From an uncultured Campylobacter sp. (GTDB taxonomy: Bacteria; Campylobacterota; Campylobacteria; Campylobacterales; Campylobacteraceae): a stretch of DNA of 59,110 bases. A program made the position numbers and the translations under genes. Below are positions 36,142 through 45,357 of the stretch, piece by piece (within the stretch, counting starts at the first letter, position 1; each line of letters begins with the position of its first letter). The stretch is taken from positions 1 through 59,110 of the forward strand of contig NZ_CALIIS010000128.1 of the NCBI RefSeq assembly GCF_938017705.1. Reading direction: 5' to 3'. A model generated the notes under the pieces. That model ran no database searches. It worked only from the letters and a program-made list of their open reading frames with translations, and was not told the DNA's origin.

Positions 36142-37240
36142 TCAAAATTTCTCCCAGAGCGCCCAAGACGCGATCGTTTTGCCCCTGCGTGCCGATTGTG
36201 ATGCGCACGGCGTTTAGCCCGTAGCTTTTTAAATTTCGAATTATGATGCCGCGGCGCAGAAGCTGCTCGCAAAGCTCGCTGCTATCTATCGGCGCTCTAA
36301 GTTTAAACGTGATGAAATTTGCGTAGCTAGGGATAAATTCTAAATTTCGCTCACGCGCAAAATCCTCGAAGCGGCTCATCTGCGCGGCGTTGTTTTGCAG
36401 GCTCTTTTGCACGAAAGCTTCGTCTTTTAGCGCCGCAATCGCCGCTGCGAGGCTAAGCGTCGTGATATTAAAAGGCGGTCGCAGCTTATAAAGCGCGCTT
36501 ATGATTTGCCGCGGCGCGATGCCGTAGCCTACGCGCATGCCGCCCAGGCCGTAAACCTTCGAGAAGGTGCCTAGATAGAGCACGTTTTTAAAATTCCCAA
36601 TTAAAAATTTCGGATCGAGCTTTTTGTGTTCATCTTTAAACGCCGCAAATTCGTTGTACGCGGCATCTATCACCAAAAGCGTATCCTCATCCACGCTTCG
36701 AGCGAACCTATACACAGCCTCCGCATCCAAGCACTCGCCAAGCGGGTTATTCGGCACGCACAAAAAGATGACCGAAATTTCATCTCTGTGCGCATTATAA
36801 ATTTTTAAAAGCTCGGCTAGATCGTGCTCCTGCGCGCTAGTTTTGTAAACTTTAGCCTCGCAGTGGCTTGCGTAGATGCCGTACATCGCGAAAGTGACGC
36901 CCGCTTGCAGTATCGCGCGGCGCGAATTGAGCTTGGCATGCAGCGCAAACTCGATGATCTGATCGCTGCCTGCGCCGATGATGATATTTTGCGGCTCTAC
37001 GGCGAATTTAGAGGCGAGCGTACCTTTTAGCTCATACATCGAATCGTCCGGGTATAGATGCGCGCAGGCGGCGTTTTGTACGATTGCATCCTGCACCGCC
37101 TCGCTCGTGCCGAAGGGATTTTCGTTGCTGGCAAGCTTTAGCACGTCCTGCTTGCGGATACCAAACTCGCGCACCGCAAGCTCGATCGGCTTACCCGCTT
37201 CATAATTGCTTAGATTTTCTACAAATTCGTTAAATTTCAT
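36131..37240 (-). CDS. hisC: Histidinol-phosphate aminotransferase
   Basis: PLP aminotransferase of histidine synthesis, about 369 residues. Motifs: KLASNENPFGTSE, IIIGAGSDQII, VFLCVPNNPLGECL, VIDAAYNEF, the PLP lysine in YLGTFSKVYGLGGMRVGYGI, and RRGIIIRNLKSYGLNAVRITIG. The start ATG at 37240 shares its A with the pheA stop (TGATG), with GGAGGAG upstream; a GTG one codon earlier is less likely. Follows pheA as in C. jejuni. Confidence 0.93.
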   Translation of the reverse strand: MKFNEFVENLSNYEAGKPIELAVREFGIRKQDVLKLASNENPFGTSEAVQDAIVQNAACAHLYPDDSMYELKGTLASKFAVEPQNIIIGAGSDQIIEFALHAKLNSRRAILQAGVTFAMYGIYASHCEAKVYKTSAQEHDLAELLKIYNAHRDEISVIFLCVPNNPLGECLDAEAVYRFARSVDEDTLLVIDAAYNEFAAFKDEHKKLDPKFLIGNFKNVLYLGTFSKVYGLGGMRVGYGIAPRQIISALYKLRPPFNITTLSLAAAIAALKDEAFVQKSLQNNAAQMSRFEDFARERNLEFIPSYANFITFKLRAPIDSSELCEQLLRRGIIIRNLKSYGLNAVRITIGTQGQNDRVLGALGEILSGY

Positions 37241-38316
37241 CACTCCTCCCCGTTTACGTAGCTTCCTAGCCAGGTGATTTCGTGGCCGTTTTTCTGCGCG
37301 TTTTGCAGCACGCGCGCCACGCGCTCGTCGTCGATGTGTCCTTCAAAATCGATGTAAAAGACGCTTTTAAAATCCCTAAGCTTGACCGGGCGACTTTCGA
37401 GCTTGGTTAAATTTATCCCCTCGTTGCGAAACATCTGCAAAAAGTCCACGAGCCCACCCGGGCGGTCGTCGGTTTTGGCTAGGATGCTCGTTTTGTTGCG
37501 GTCGCTCTTTTGGTTTTTAAAGTCGCTCAGCACGAAAAAGCGCGTGCGGTTGGCAGAATTGTCCTCGATCTTTTGAAACATCATCGGCACGCCGTAAAGA
37601 TCGGCGGCGATCTTGGAACAGATCGCGGCGGAGTGCGGCGTGGCGGCTGCCATCTGCGCCGCAAGCGCGGTCGATTTGGTCGCGGTAAATTTAACGCCGC
37701 TAAGGCCGTGATCGTCTAAAAATTTAAGGCACTGATTGTATCCCTGCGGATGCGAGAATATCTGATCCACCGTGCTTACGTCGTCGCAGTGGCTCGCAAA
37801 GCAGTGGTGGATATCCATATAAATTTCGGCGACGATCTTAACGCCCTCGTATTTTCGCAAGCAATCAAGCGTCGCTCCCACCGCGCCTTCGGTGTTATTT
37901 TCGATCGGCACGACGCCGTATTTGGCCTCGCCGCTATCAAGCTCCTTAAAGACCGCCTCGATGTTTGAGAGCGGTAGATAGGAGCTTACCGCGCCGAAGC
38001 GGCTTTTGGCGGCTTGGTGCGAATAGGTGCCGAAAGGCCCTAAAAACGCGACGATCTGCGGTTTTTCTAAATTTCGCGAAACCGAGAAAATTTCAAAAAA
38101 TATCGCCTCGATCGCCTCTTTGCTTAAATTTCGCGCCTTTCCGCCGTCCAGCCTGCTGATGATCGAGCGCTCGCGCTCCGGGCGGTAGATCGCGCTGCCC
38201 GCGGTCTGCTTCAGCTCGCCGATCTTTTTGACAAACCCCATGCGCTCGTCTATAAGGCGCAAAATTTCATCATCCAGCCTGTCAATACAAACGCGCAGAT
38301 CATCGATGTTTTGCAT
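37240..38316 (-). CDS. pheA: Bifunctional chorismate mutase/prephenate dehydratase
   Basis: Converts chorismate through prephenate to phenylpyruvate for phenylalanine. The N-terminal AroQ mutase (1-90; RVCIDRLDDEILRLIDERM) is followed by the dehydratase (FLGPFGTYSHQAA, VVPIENNTEGAVGATLD, ATKSTALAA, NRTRFFVL) and an ACT domain with the Phe-binding words RPGGLVDFL and LESRP. The ATG at 38316 lies about six bases after AGGAGG, better spaced than the GTG one codon upstream. It overlaps the repeat-built ORF by 17 bases. Confidence 0.95.
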   Translation of the reverse strand: MQNIDDLRVCIDRLDDEILRLIDERMGFVKKIGELKQTAGSAIYRPERERSIISRLDGGKARNLSKEAIEAIFFEIFSVSRNLEKPQIVAFLGPFGTYSHQAAKSRFGAVSSYLPLSNIEAVFKELDSGEAKYGVVPIENNTEGAVGATLDCLRKYEGVKIVAEIYMDIHHCFASHCDDVSTVDQIFSHPQGYNQCLKFLDDHGLSGVKFTATKSTALAAQMAAATPHSAAICSKIAADLYGVPMMFQKIEDNSANRTRFFVLSDFKNQKSDRNKTSILAKTDDRPGGLVDFLQMFRNEGINLTKLESRPVKLRDFKSVFYIDFEGHIDDERVARVLQNAQKNGHEITWLGSYVNGEE

Positions 38317-38737
38317 CACAACCCTCCTTTTGCTCGCCCCTAAATTTCGGTTTTAGAAATTTCGCGCTGCCGCTCTTGCCGCTTTGCGCTTTGAAATTCT
38401 TACCGCGCGAACTTAAAATTTCATCGCTTGCAATTACTGCGCCGTAGCTTCCGCGCGCTAAGAAGGCGCGATAAAATTCGTCGCAGCGGGATCTGAAATT
38501 TAAAGGGGCGCGGTTAAAATTTAAAACAGAGCTTCGTTTTGCCGTAAAATTTAGAGGCGCATTTTGTTTGGATTTGAAATTTAAAGCGGCGGCGCGTTCA
38601 GGCTTAGAATTTAAATCGGCGGCGCGTTTAAAATTTAAGACCGTGCTTGCTACTGCGTTAAAATTTAAAGCCGCTGCGCGTTCGGATTTGAAATTTAAGA
38701 TCGCGCCCCGTTTTGGACGGCTCGCCGCGCGGATCAT
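38300..38737 (-). CDS. Repeat-built ORF ('LNF' protein) between lysA and pheA
   Basis: A 145-codon frame whose first ~80 residues are eight units of the pattern LNF(K/N/T/R) spaced by Ala/Arg/Ser-rich words, encoded by TTAAAATTTAAA- and GAAATTTAAAG-type DNA. The last ~60 residues are not repetitive (YRAFLARGSYGAVIASDEIL). It starts with an ATGA overlap on the lysA stop and ends inside the pheA start, so it is in the right place and phase to be translated. I recognise no family. In C. jejuni I recall a HAD-type hydrolase gene at this place. It may be a new protein, a relic or chance. Confidence 0.45.
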   Translation of the reverse strand: MIRAASRPKRGAILNFKSERAAALNFNAVASTVLNFKRAADLNSKPERAAALNFKSKQNAPLNFTAKRSSVLNFNRAPLNFRSRCDEFYRAFLARGSYGAVIASDEILSSRGKNFKAQSGKSGSAKFLKPKFRGEQKEGCDAKHR

Positions 38738-40047
38738 ACGAGATCCTTTTCGAGCGCGATTAGATCATCAAAGCTCTCGCGCTTTCTAATCAGGCGGTCC
38801 TGCCCGTCGTAAACCGCGACCTCGGCGGCGCGGCAGCGGGTGTTGTAGTTGCTCGACATCGAAAAGCCGTAGGCGCCGGCGCTTTTGATCGCGAGCAGAT
38901 CGCCGCTTTGTAGGCTAGGCAGGCTAACGCCTTTGGCCAAAAAATCGCCGCTTTCGCATATCGGCCCCACGACATCGCAGAGGCTAGTTTCGGCTAAATT
39001 TACGCCGTCCAAATTTTTTTGATCCGTACACGAGCCGCTTGTTTGATCCGCGCCTCTGCCGCCTAAATTTACTTCGCTCGCATCGGGTTTATCTAAATTT
39101 ACATCCCCCGAAGCGCTAACGATTTCGATGGCGTGGTGCGCGCCGTAGAGGCTCGGGCGTATGAGATCGTTCATCGCGCCGTCAACGATGACGAAGCGCT
39201 TGCCGCAGTTTTGTTTTTCGTAAAGCACGCGGGTAAGGAGAACGCCCGAAGCTCCCGTGATGAAGCGCCCCGGCTCGCACACGATCGTGACATCTAGACC
39301 GCTTAGGCTCTTTAAAATCCCTTGCGCGTAGTCGTAGAGCACGATCTGTTTTTCATCCTCGTAGCGGATGCCGATGCCGCCGCCCACGTCGAAAAATTTT
39401 ATATCGATCTCAAGGGCTCGCAGTTCGCGCAGCAGATCGCTTACGATCTTTGCGGCGTCGCAGATCGGAGAAATGTCTGTAAGCTGGCTGCCGATGTGAA
39501 AGTGGATACCGACGGGATTTAAAAATTTGCTCTTTTTGGCGTAGATATACATCTTGCGCGCGGTCTCGATACTGACGCCGAATTTGTTCTCATTTAGCCC
39601 CGTGGAGATGTAGGGGTGGGTCTTGGCATCAACGTTCGGATTTACGCGGATGCTAATGCGAGCGGGCTTATTTAGCTTTTGCGCGATCCGCTCCAGGCGC
39701 AGCATCTCGGCTTCGCTTTCTAAATTTATCAGCAAGATGTCCGACCTTAGCGCAAATTCTAGCTCGCCGTCTTGCTTGCCGACGCCAGAGAATATGATCT
39801 TATAGCTCTTTGCGCCGATATACAGAGCGCGGCGCAGCTCGCCGATGCTGACGCAGTCAAAGCCGCTGCCCAGATCCGATAGAAATTTTAAAATGCTTAA
39901 ATTCGAGCTTGCCTTAATCGCGAAGCAGACGAGCGACTTGCGCGCTGCGAAGGCCTCTTTGAGCGCTATAAAATTCTTTTGTATCTCGTTAAAATCGTAA
40001 ACGTATAAAGGGGTGCCGTATTTGCGGGCTAAGCTTGAATAATCCAT
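38734..40047 (-). CDS. lysA: Diaminopimelate decarboxylase
   Basis: PLP enzyme for the last step of lysine synthesis. The 437-residue protein has the PLP lysine in VCFAIKASSNL (Lys 45), the GFDCVSIGEL and GIHFHIGSQL segments, VGGGIGI, the CEPGRFI block, VIVDGAMNDLIRPSLYGAHH and the active-site CESGDFL (Cys 364). Between the last two lies an extra segment (about 313-357) absent from the family consensus I know. All catalytic residues flank it intact. It leads the lysA-ORF-pheA-hisC-dxs run. Confidence 0.94.
   Translation of the reverse strand: MDYSSLARKYGTPLYVYDFNEIQKNFIALKEAFAARKSLVCFAIKASSNLSILKFLSDLGSGFDCVSIGELRRALYIGAKSYKIIFSGVGKQDGELEFALRSDILLINLESEAEMLRLERIAQKLNKPARISIRVNPNVDAKTHPYISTGLNENKFGVSIETARKMYIYAKKSKFLNPVGIHFHIGSQLTDISPICDAAKIVSDLLRELRALEIDIKFFDVGGGIGIRYEDEKQIVLYDYAQGILKSLSGLDVTIVCEPGRFITGASGVLLTRVLYEKQNCGKRFVIVDGAMNDLIRPSLYGAHHAIEIVSASGDVNLDKPDASEVNLGGRGADQTSGSCTDQKNLDGVNLAETSLCDVVGPICESGDFLAKGVSLPSLQSGDLLAIKSAGAYGFSMSSNYNTRCRAAEVAVYDGQDRLIRKRESFDDLIALEKDLV
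38977..39111 (-). repeat. In-frame insert in lysA made of A/T repeat units
   Basis: The plus strand reads three CTAAATTTAC words and one CCAAATTTTTT word spaced by 30-70 bases; on minus they encode GDVNLDKPD, EVNLGGRG, QKNLDGVN and similar. The insert separates the HHAIEIV and VVGPICESGD blocks, which are close together in ordinary LysA. Confidence 0.6.
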
Positions 40048-40092
40048 AGAATTTCCACCGATAAATTTTGCGCCATTCTAACAAATCAAGGC

Positions 40093-41139
40093 TTAACGAT
40101 GCTTAAAAACTAAAAATGCTGCAAAGCCTAATAGCGCTGTTATGGGCACGATAATGCCAAGTTCTGGGATGATGACGCCGTTGAGAGAAAACCTAATTAA
40201 CACGAAAAGCACGCCCCAAGCGCATAGCGTAGCGATAAAAAATCCAAAGCTTAGTAGCGCGAGATTAAAAAATCGCCCCGTAACGGGCAGGTAATAATAC
40301 AGAACCAATACCGCCAAAGGCGCGAACAATGGAAAAAATATCATATTATAAAGGCTTGCTTTTATGGTGGAGATATTCACGCCTTGATGCGAAAAGGTGC
40401 GGATCGAACGCAGAGCATCCCTGATCGAATATACATTACTCGTATCATAAACGCTTGCAATTGAGCTTGGATCAAAGCCCTTAAGCGCCTCGCTCTGCAC
40501 GCTAAGCTTACTTTTTAATCCACTTCCTCCAAGTTTAAGCTGTGCTGGTAAAGTAGTAGTATTTACGTCGTGCAGATGCCAAATTTTACCTGCGTATTCG
40601 CCAGAGCTTGCATGCGAGCGTGAAGCAACGGAGTTATCACCCACATCAAAGATCGTTATATCATTTGCGTTTTTGCCGTTTAGAGCTTTGATGTAGATAT
40701 ATTTACCCTCAAATTTCAAAAACATATCTCCCCCCGTAGGCGATAAATCGGTTAAATTCTTTTGAAATTTTAGCGCGTATGCAAACGGAGTAGAATTTAA
40801 AGCTATAAAGCCTGCAGTAATCGCAAGTGCGATCAAAAATGGAGGGATTATCAGAGCGTTTTTGCTAACCCCAAGCGCATAAAAGCTCACCAGCTCGTTG
40901 CTTCTAATCATATTAAACATCATTAAAATCAGCGCGAAAATGAGGCTTAGCGGCAGCGTGTAGCTAAGCGCGACTGCAGCCGTTAGGGCGATATACAAAA
41001 GAGCGGTATTCGCGCTTGAAGGAAAATCTTTGAGATTAGTAAGCACATCGATGCCTACATAAAAGCACTCAAGGGCTATTAGCAGGATAAAAAAATACTT
41101 CAGATAAGAAAGAGCCGCGTATTTTACGTATAACTTCAC
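40093..41139 (-). CDS. lptG: LptF/LptG-type permease
   Basis: Inner-membrane subunit of the lipopolysaccharide export ABC transporter. The 348-residue protein has the YjgP/YjgQ layout: three N-terminal helices (about 12-30, 50-75, 95-120), a periplasmic beta domain, and three C-terminal helices (about 265-345). The word MFNMIRSNELVSFYALGVS is the family coupling region. The start codon is GTG, in a GTGA overlap with the pth stop. LptF versus LptG is uncertain; position after pth matches the gene called lptG in C. jejuni. Confidence 0.82.
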   Translation of the reverse strand: MKLYVKYAALSYLKYFFILLIALECFYVGIDVLTNLKDFPSSANTALLYIALTAAVALSYTLPLSLIFALILMMFNMIRSNELVSFYALGVSKNALIIPPFLIALAITAGFIALNSTPFAYALKFQKNLTDLSPTGGDMFLKFEGKYIYIKALNGKNANDITIFDVGDNSVASRSHASSGEYAGKIWHLHDVNTTTLPAQLKLGGSGLKSKLSVQSEALKGFDPSSIASVYDTSNVYSIRDALRSIRTFSHQGVNISTIKASLYNMIFFPLFAPLAVLVLYYYLPVTGRFFNLALLSFGFFIATLCAWGVLFVLIRFSLNGVIIPELGIIVPITALLGFAAFLVFKHR

Positions 41140-41693
41140 ACCCTAGCCTTTTTAATCGTAAATTTTTGCGCGACCTGCTCTATATCCGAGCAAATGAGCT
41201 CCTCTACCGCGCGCGCGACGTAGGGTAAAATTTCGCTCAGCTTCTCGCGCTCGCTTTCGTTAAAATTTCCGAGCACGAAATTTGCCGCATCCTGGTCCTG
41301 CCGTTTTTTGCCCACGCCGATACGCACGCGCTCGTAATCTGCACCGATTAGCGCGTCGATCGATTTGATGCCGTTGTGCCCACCGCTACTGCCGCCTTTT
41401 TTAAATTTAACGGCGCCCAGATCCAAATCTATATCGTCGTGCACTATGATGATGCGCTCGGGCTTGTAAAAATCATTCACCGCCTTTACGGAGTTGCCGC
41501 TTAAGTTCATAAAAGTTTGGGGTTTTAAAAGAAGAAGCGAGCCCTTTTTAAAGAGCTCGCCTTGGAATTTAGACGCGCCAAGCTCGCTAAAGCCGCCCGT
41601 CTTTAAAATTTCGTCGATTAGCATAAAACCGACATTGTGTCTGGTATCTGCGTATTTCTGAGCAGGATTCCCAAGTCCTGCGATCAGTATCAT
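41136..41693 (-). CDS. pth: Peptidyl-tRNA hydrolase
   Basis: Releases tRNA from peptidyl-tRNA that drops off the ribosome. The 185-residue protein has all Pth landmarks: AGLGNPAQKYADTRHNVGF with the catalytic His (20), KPQTFMNLSGNSV, VHDDIDLDLG and GSSGGHNGIKSI. It lies nine bases after rplY and overlaps lptG by four, giving a ribosome-linked operon. Confidence 0.96.
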   Translation of the reverse strand: MILIAGLGNPAQKYADTRHNVGFMLIDEILKTGGFSELGASKFQGELFKKGSLLLLKPQTFMNLSGNSVKAVNDFYKPERIIIVHDDIDLDLGAVKFKKGGSSGGHNGIKSIDALIGADYERVRIGVGKKRQDQDAANFVLGNFNESEREKLSEILPYVARAVEELICSDIEQVAQKFTIKKARV

Positions 41694-41701
41694 AGGCGCC
41701 C

Positions 41702-42238
41702 CTATTTAGCCGAAGTAACTCCGACTACCGCTACCGAACCGTCTAGGATGATGCTGACGCCCTCTTTTACCGGAATGTCTCGGATCAAAAGTGAATCGCC
41801 TACGTCAAGATCGCTCACATCGAGCGTAAAATCGTTCGGTAGGTCTTTGCCGGCGCATTTTACTGCGATGCGGCGCTTGGATTGCACCAAAATACCTTTG
41901 TTTTTTAAGCCTTTAGCGACGCCAGTTACCTTAACCGGCACTAAATATTTGCTTACGACGTCATCCTGAACTACGCGCAAATCTACGTGAGTTAGGGTAT
42001 TTGTGACGGGGTGCTTTTGGTATTCTTGCACAATGACGCGATATGTCTTACCACCTACGCTAACCTCGAAAGGAAGATCTTCTTTTGCGCGCATAGCTTT
42101 GATAAAGTCATTTACTTTAAACGCTGCGTTAATATTTTCAAATCCTTTCGCATAAATATTAGCGATTAGATAACCATCTCGTTTTAGGGATTTTGAAGCC
42201 CTTTTACCGATACTATCTCTAACGATACCTTCTAACAT
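41702..42238 (-). CDS. rplY: 50S ribosomal protein L25 (CTC form)
   Basis: 5S-rRNA-binding ribosomal protein of the longer L25/TL5/CTC type, 178 residues, with an N-terminal L25 domain (MLEGIVRDSIGKRASKSLKRDGY, YQKHPVTNTLTHVDLRVV) and a C-terminal beta domain (NDFTLDVSDLDVGDSL, IRDIPVKEGV). The ribosome site AAAGGAAA precedes the ATG. First gene before pth and lptG. Confidence 0.95.
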   Translation of the reverse strand: MLEGIVRDSIGKRASKSLKRDGYLIANIYAKGFENINAAFKVNDFIKAMRAKEDLPFEVSVGGKTYRVIVQEYQKHPVTNTLTHVDLRVVQDDVVSKYLVPVKVTGVAKGLKNKGILVQSKRRIAVKCAGKDLPNDFTLDVSDLDVGDSLLIRDIPVKEGVSIILDGSVAVVGVTSAK

Positions 42239-42408
42239 TAGGTTTCCTTTGTGAAAAAATAAAGCGTGATAATAGCTAAATGTTGCTTTAAATCTATTTA
42301 AGCGCCACGATGAAATTTAGAAGTAAAATCGCACGGAATTTAGCTGATTAAATTTACGCTAAATATTTCAGGCACGACATACTTCCACACAAGAGGATGG
42401 ACGAATTA

Positions 42409-42438
42409 AATTCCGCCCGCCTAACGGCAGGCAGAATT
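42409..42438 (-). terminator. Hairpin after pilT, likely terminator
   Basis: AATTCCGCCCGCC (42409-42421) pairs with GGCAGGCAGAATT (42426-42438) around a TAAC loop, 13 bp with two G-T pairs. It lies about 50 bases past the pilT stop and before the rplY gene. On either strand the following T-run is short. Confidence 0.6.
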
Positions 42439-42485
42439 CTTTAAAATTTTAAGTTGTAAAATTTAGAATTTTAAAATTTGATGGC

Positions 42486-43703
42486 TCAGCGAATCTCTTT
42501 TAGCTGTACGACTTCGCCGGCGAGCATCTCTTCGGCGCTCTCTCCGGATTCTGCTGCCAAATCCCTTTTTTTGGCAAGATCGACGTTTTTGATCTGCAGA
42601 TCGAGATCGTTTCGCTTAGAGGCCTTATCCAGCGCTTCTTCGCGGGTAATAATGCCGTCTCTGTAAAGATCAAGCAGGTGCTGATCGAAGGTCTGCATGC
42701 CGTAGGTATTGCGACCGTCGGCGATCGCGTCCAGAATTTCATCGTCGCGCGCATCAAGTATCATATCCTTAATACGAGTGTTTTTGCGCAAAATCTCTAC
42801 GACGGCCACACGCTTGCCTTCGATAGTACGGGCAAGGCGCTGAGAGATGACCGCCTCTAGGACGGATGCTAGCGTCATTCGGATACGCTCCTGCTCAGCC
42901 TGCTCAAACATCGCGATAATTCGGTTGACCGTCTCTTTTGCATCGATGGTGTGCACCGTCGAAAACACGAGGTGACCCGTCTCTGCGGCGTGAAGCGCCG
43001 TCTCGATCGTCTCCAAATCGCGCATCTCGCCCACGAATATAACGTCGGGATCCTCTCTCAGCGCGGCGCGAAGCGAATCGGCGAAGTTGTTGCAGTCCTC
43101 ACCGATAGCGCGCTGATTGATGATGCATTTATCGTCTTTAAATACGAACTCTACGGGGTCTTCGATCGTAACGACGTGGCTGGTTCTTTGCCTATTTATA
43201 CGATTTATCATACTTGCGATCGTTGTCGTCTTTCCGCTTCCCGTAGGCCCCGTAAGTAGCACGACGCCGCGCATAGCTGTGTCACAAATATCTTTGATCG
43301 AAGGCGGCAGACCTAGATCATCGATCTCTGGAATTTTAACCGGAATCGTTCGGAAAACCGCGCTGATACCGTCGATCTGAAAGAAAATATTAACGCGGAA
43401 GCGATAATCTTCGTTTAGCTTATAGGTAAAATCCACGCTCTTTTTCTCGATAAGCTCCGGAAAGCGCGTGATGAGAAGCTCCTTAGCTAGCGTCATCGCG
43501 TCTTCTTTCAAAAATGGCGTTTTGCTAAATTTTACTAGCTCGCCGTGGATACGACCTCTGATAACCGCGCCTGATTTTATGTGAAGGTCGCTACCGCCGT
43601 TTTGGATTAGAAATTCCAGATATTTATTTAGCCTGTCTCGCTGCTTAAAATCCAGCGTAGAAGCGTCAACTTGATACTGCGAATAATCTATAGAACCCGC
43701 CAT
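42486..43703 (-). CDS. pilT: PilT-type twitching/retraction ATPase
   Basis: Hexameric secretion-type ATPase of about 405 residues. It has GGSDLHIKSG, Walker A GPTGSGKTTT, the Asp box VTIEDPVEFVF, Walker B DVIFVGEMRD and the His box GHLVFSTVHT, and the family C-terminal helix region. The C-terminus is acidic. I chose the ATG at 43703, which overlaps the tal stop as TGATG and is better spaced from AAGGAG than the ATG one codon earlier. No pilin gene is visible in the window, so its machine is unknown. Confidence 0.9.
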   Translation of the reverse strand: MAGSIDYSQYQVDASTLDFKQRDRLNKYLEFLIQNGGSDLHIKSGAVIRGRIHGELVKFSKTPFLKEDAMTLAKELLITRFPELIEKKSVDFTYKLNEDYRFRVNIFFQIDGISAVFRTIPVKIPEIDDLGLPPSIKDICDTAMRGVVLLTGPTGSGKTTTIASMINRINRQRTSHVVTIEDPVEFVFKDDKCIINQRAIGEDCNNFADSLRAALREDPDVIFVGEMRDLETIETALHAAETGHLVFSTVHTIDAKETVNRIIAMFEQAEQERIRMTLASVLEAVISQRLARTIEGKRVAVVEILRKNTRIKDMILDARDDEILDAIADGRNTYGMQTFDQHLLDLYRDGIITREEALDKASKRNDLDLQIKNVDLAKKRDLAAESGESAEEMLAGEVVQLKEIR

Positions 43704-44710
43704 CATTTCTCCTTTTTAAGTGTTTTTATTATCTCTTTAAATGCCTCTTCAAAGGCCACTAGTCCGTCATCGAGTAGCTTTTTATACGCCTTTTTCATAT
43801 CGATCTTCGCCTCCGCTACGCGAGCGAAAAATTCCTCTATCTGCGCATCGCTCGGCGGCGTTTTGGGTTTTTGATCGCCGCTTACAAAAGCCTCTATGGT
43901 CTCAAGCGGCGCTGTGTTTACACAGCCAGGATACATCAGCTCGCTTACGTAGTAGTCCTTCGGCAGATCGTCTCCTTTTACACCCGTGCTCGCAAACAGC
44001 GGCTTTACATAGTTTAAATTTTCTTTAGCGATGATATTGTAGCACTTTGCCGCGTTCATTATACCGATTTTACCGGTAGGAAGGTCCGCTGCGGCCATTT
44101 TTTCATCTAGTAACCTATCGAAGCGGCTAACGAAGATGCTAATTACGGTTTTTGGTAAATTTGCCTTCGGGAAGTAGCGACGAAAGCCTGCAATTCCCTC
44201 TTTTATCGCCTCGATGCATTTTATGGTCTGCTCAGGCGAAAAAACCAAGGTCGCGTTTACGCTGATCCCCTTTTTTAGCAGATCGCGCATCGCTTCGTAG
44301 CCCGCCTTGGTTGCAGGGATTTTGATCATGACATTTGGCATGCCGATCGTGCCGTATAGGTGTTTGCCCTCGCGATACATCGCCTCAGCGTCGTCTGCGA
44401 AATATGGATCGACCTCGATACTCACAAAGCCGTCATCGCCGTTAATGAAATTCTTAAGCAGGCTCTCCGCCGCGCTTCTGATATCCGCGGTGGCTAAAAT
44501 TTCATACAGCTTTTTAGGCTCTTTTTTTCTAAATTCCTCTTTGGCCGCATCGTATGCGGGAGAGCTTAGGATTGCGTTTTTAAAGATCGCGGGATTGGAA
44601 GTAGCGCCGTTAATTATCCCTTTTTTGATCAGCTCGTCGAAATCTTTATCGATAAAATCGCGCTCCAAAAAGTCGCACCAAAGGCTGAAATTTAGGGCTT
44701 TATCATACAT
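43703..44710 (-). CDS. tal: Transaldolase
   Basis: Transfers dihydroxyacetone units in the pentose phosphate pathway. The 335-residue protein belongs to the longer transaldolase type with SLWCDFLERDFID, GATSNPAIFKNAIL, the Schiff-base lysine region VMIKIPATKAG, and ISVNATLVFSPEQ. It overlaps serB by eight bases upstream and is coupled to pilT downstream. The tal-serB pair is also found in C. jejuni. Confidence 0.95.
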   Translation of the reverse strand: MYDKALNFSLWCDFLERDFIDKDFDELIKKGIINGATSNPAIFKNAILSSPAYDAAKEEFRKKEPKKLYEILATADIRSAAESLLKNFINGDDGFVSIEVDPYFADDAEAMYREGKHLYGTIGMPNVMIKIPATKAGYEAMRDLLKKGISVNATLVFSPEQTIKCIEAIKEGIAGFRRYFPKANLPKTVISIFVSRFDRLLDEKMAAADLPTGKIGIMNAAKCYNIIAKENLNYVKPLFASTGVKGDDLPKDYYVSELMYPGCVNTAPLETIEAFVSGDQKPKTPPSDAQIEEFFARVAEAKIDMKKAYKKLLDDGLVAFEEAFKEIIKTLKKEK

Positions 44711-45326
44711 ATTTCATAATCTCCTTCAAATCCTTTTTTTCAATGCAAACGCTCGCCTCGCTTTTTAAAATTTCATTCGCGCAAAAGGCGATTTTAAGTC
44801 CCGCCTCGCGAAACATCGAAACGTCGTTCGCGCCGTCTCCCACGCACATTACCTCGCTCGTCTTTAGACCCATCAGCGATTTAAGCTGCGCAAGCAGCGC
44901 GCCTTTTGAGTAGCCAAACATCATCTCGCCGCCGAAAAGCCCAGTTAAAATTCCGTTTTTTTCATGCAGATAGTTCGCAAAGCTCGCGTCAAAACCCAGT
45001 TTTTTCTGCGCGGCGTCGGTAGCGAGATGAAATCCGCCGCTAAAGACGATCACCTTTATGCCTTTATTTTTCAGATACGCGATGATCTCGCTAGCGCCGC
45101 AAACAAAAGGCAGGCTTTCTGCGATAGCTTTAGCATCGCTAAGCTTCATCCCCTTTATCAGCGCCACGCGCTCACTAAGACTCTCGAAAAAATCAAGCTC
45201 GCCCGCCATCGCGCGCTTCGTAATTTCGCTAACTTGTCGCTGCGTGCCCATTTTAGCGGCGAAAAAACCTATCGTCTCGCCGTCCATCAGCGTAGAATCA
45301 AAGTCAAAAACACAAAGCTTTATCAT
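44703..45326 (-). CDS. serB: Phosphoserine phosphatase
   Basis: HAD hydrolase for the last step of serine synthesis, 207 residues. The catalytic loop is FDFDSTLMDGETI, followed by FSGGFHLATDA, the conserved lysine in FGYSKGALL and the acid motif VGDGANDVSMFREAG. Overlaps tal by eight bases. Confidence 0.94.
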   Translation of the reverse strand: MIKLCVFDFDSTLMDGETIGFFAAKMGTQRQVSEITKRAMAGELDFFESLSERVALIKGMKLSDAKAIAESLPFVCGASEIIAYLKNKGIKVIVFSGGFHLATDAAQKKLGFDASFANYLHEKNGILTGLFGGEMMFGYSKGALLAQLKSLMGLKTSEVMCVGDGANDVSMFREAGLKIAFCANEILKSEASVCIEKKDLKEIMKYV

Positions 45327-45357
45327 AAATATCCTCGCAAAAATTTAGGAATTATAG

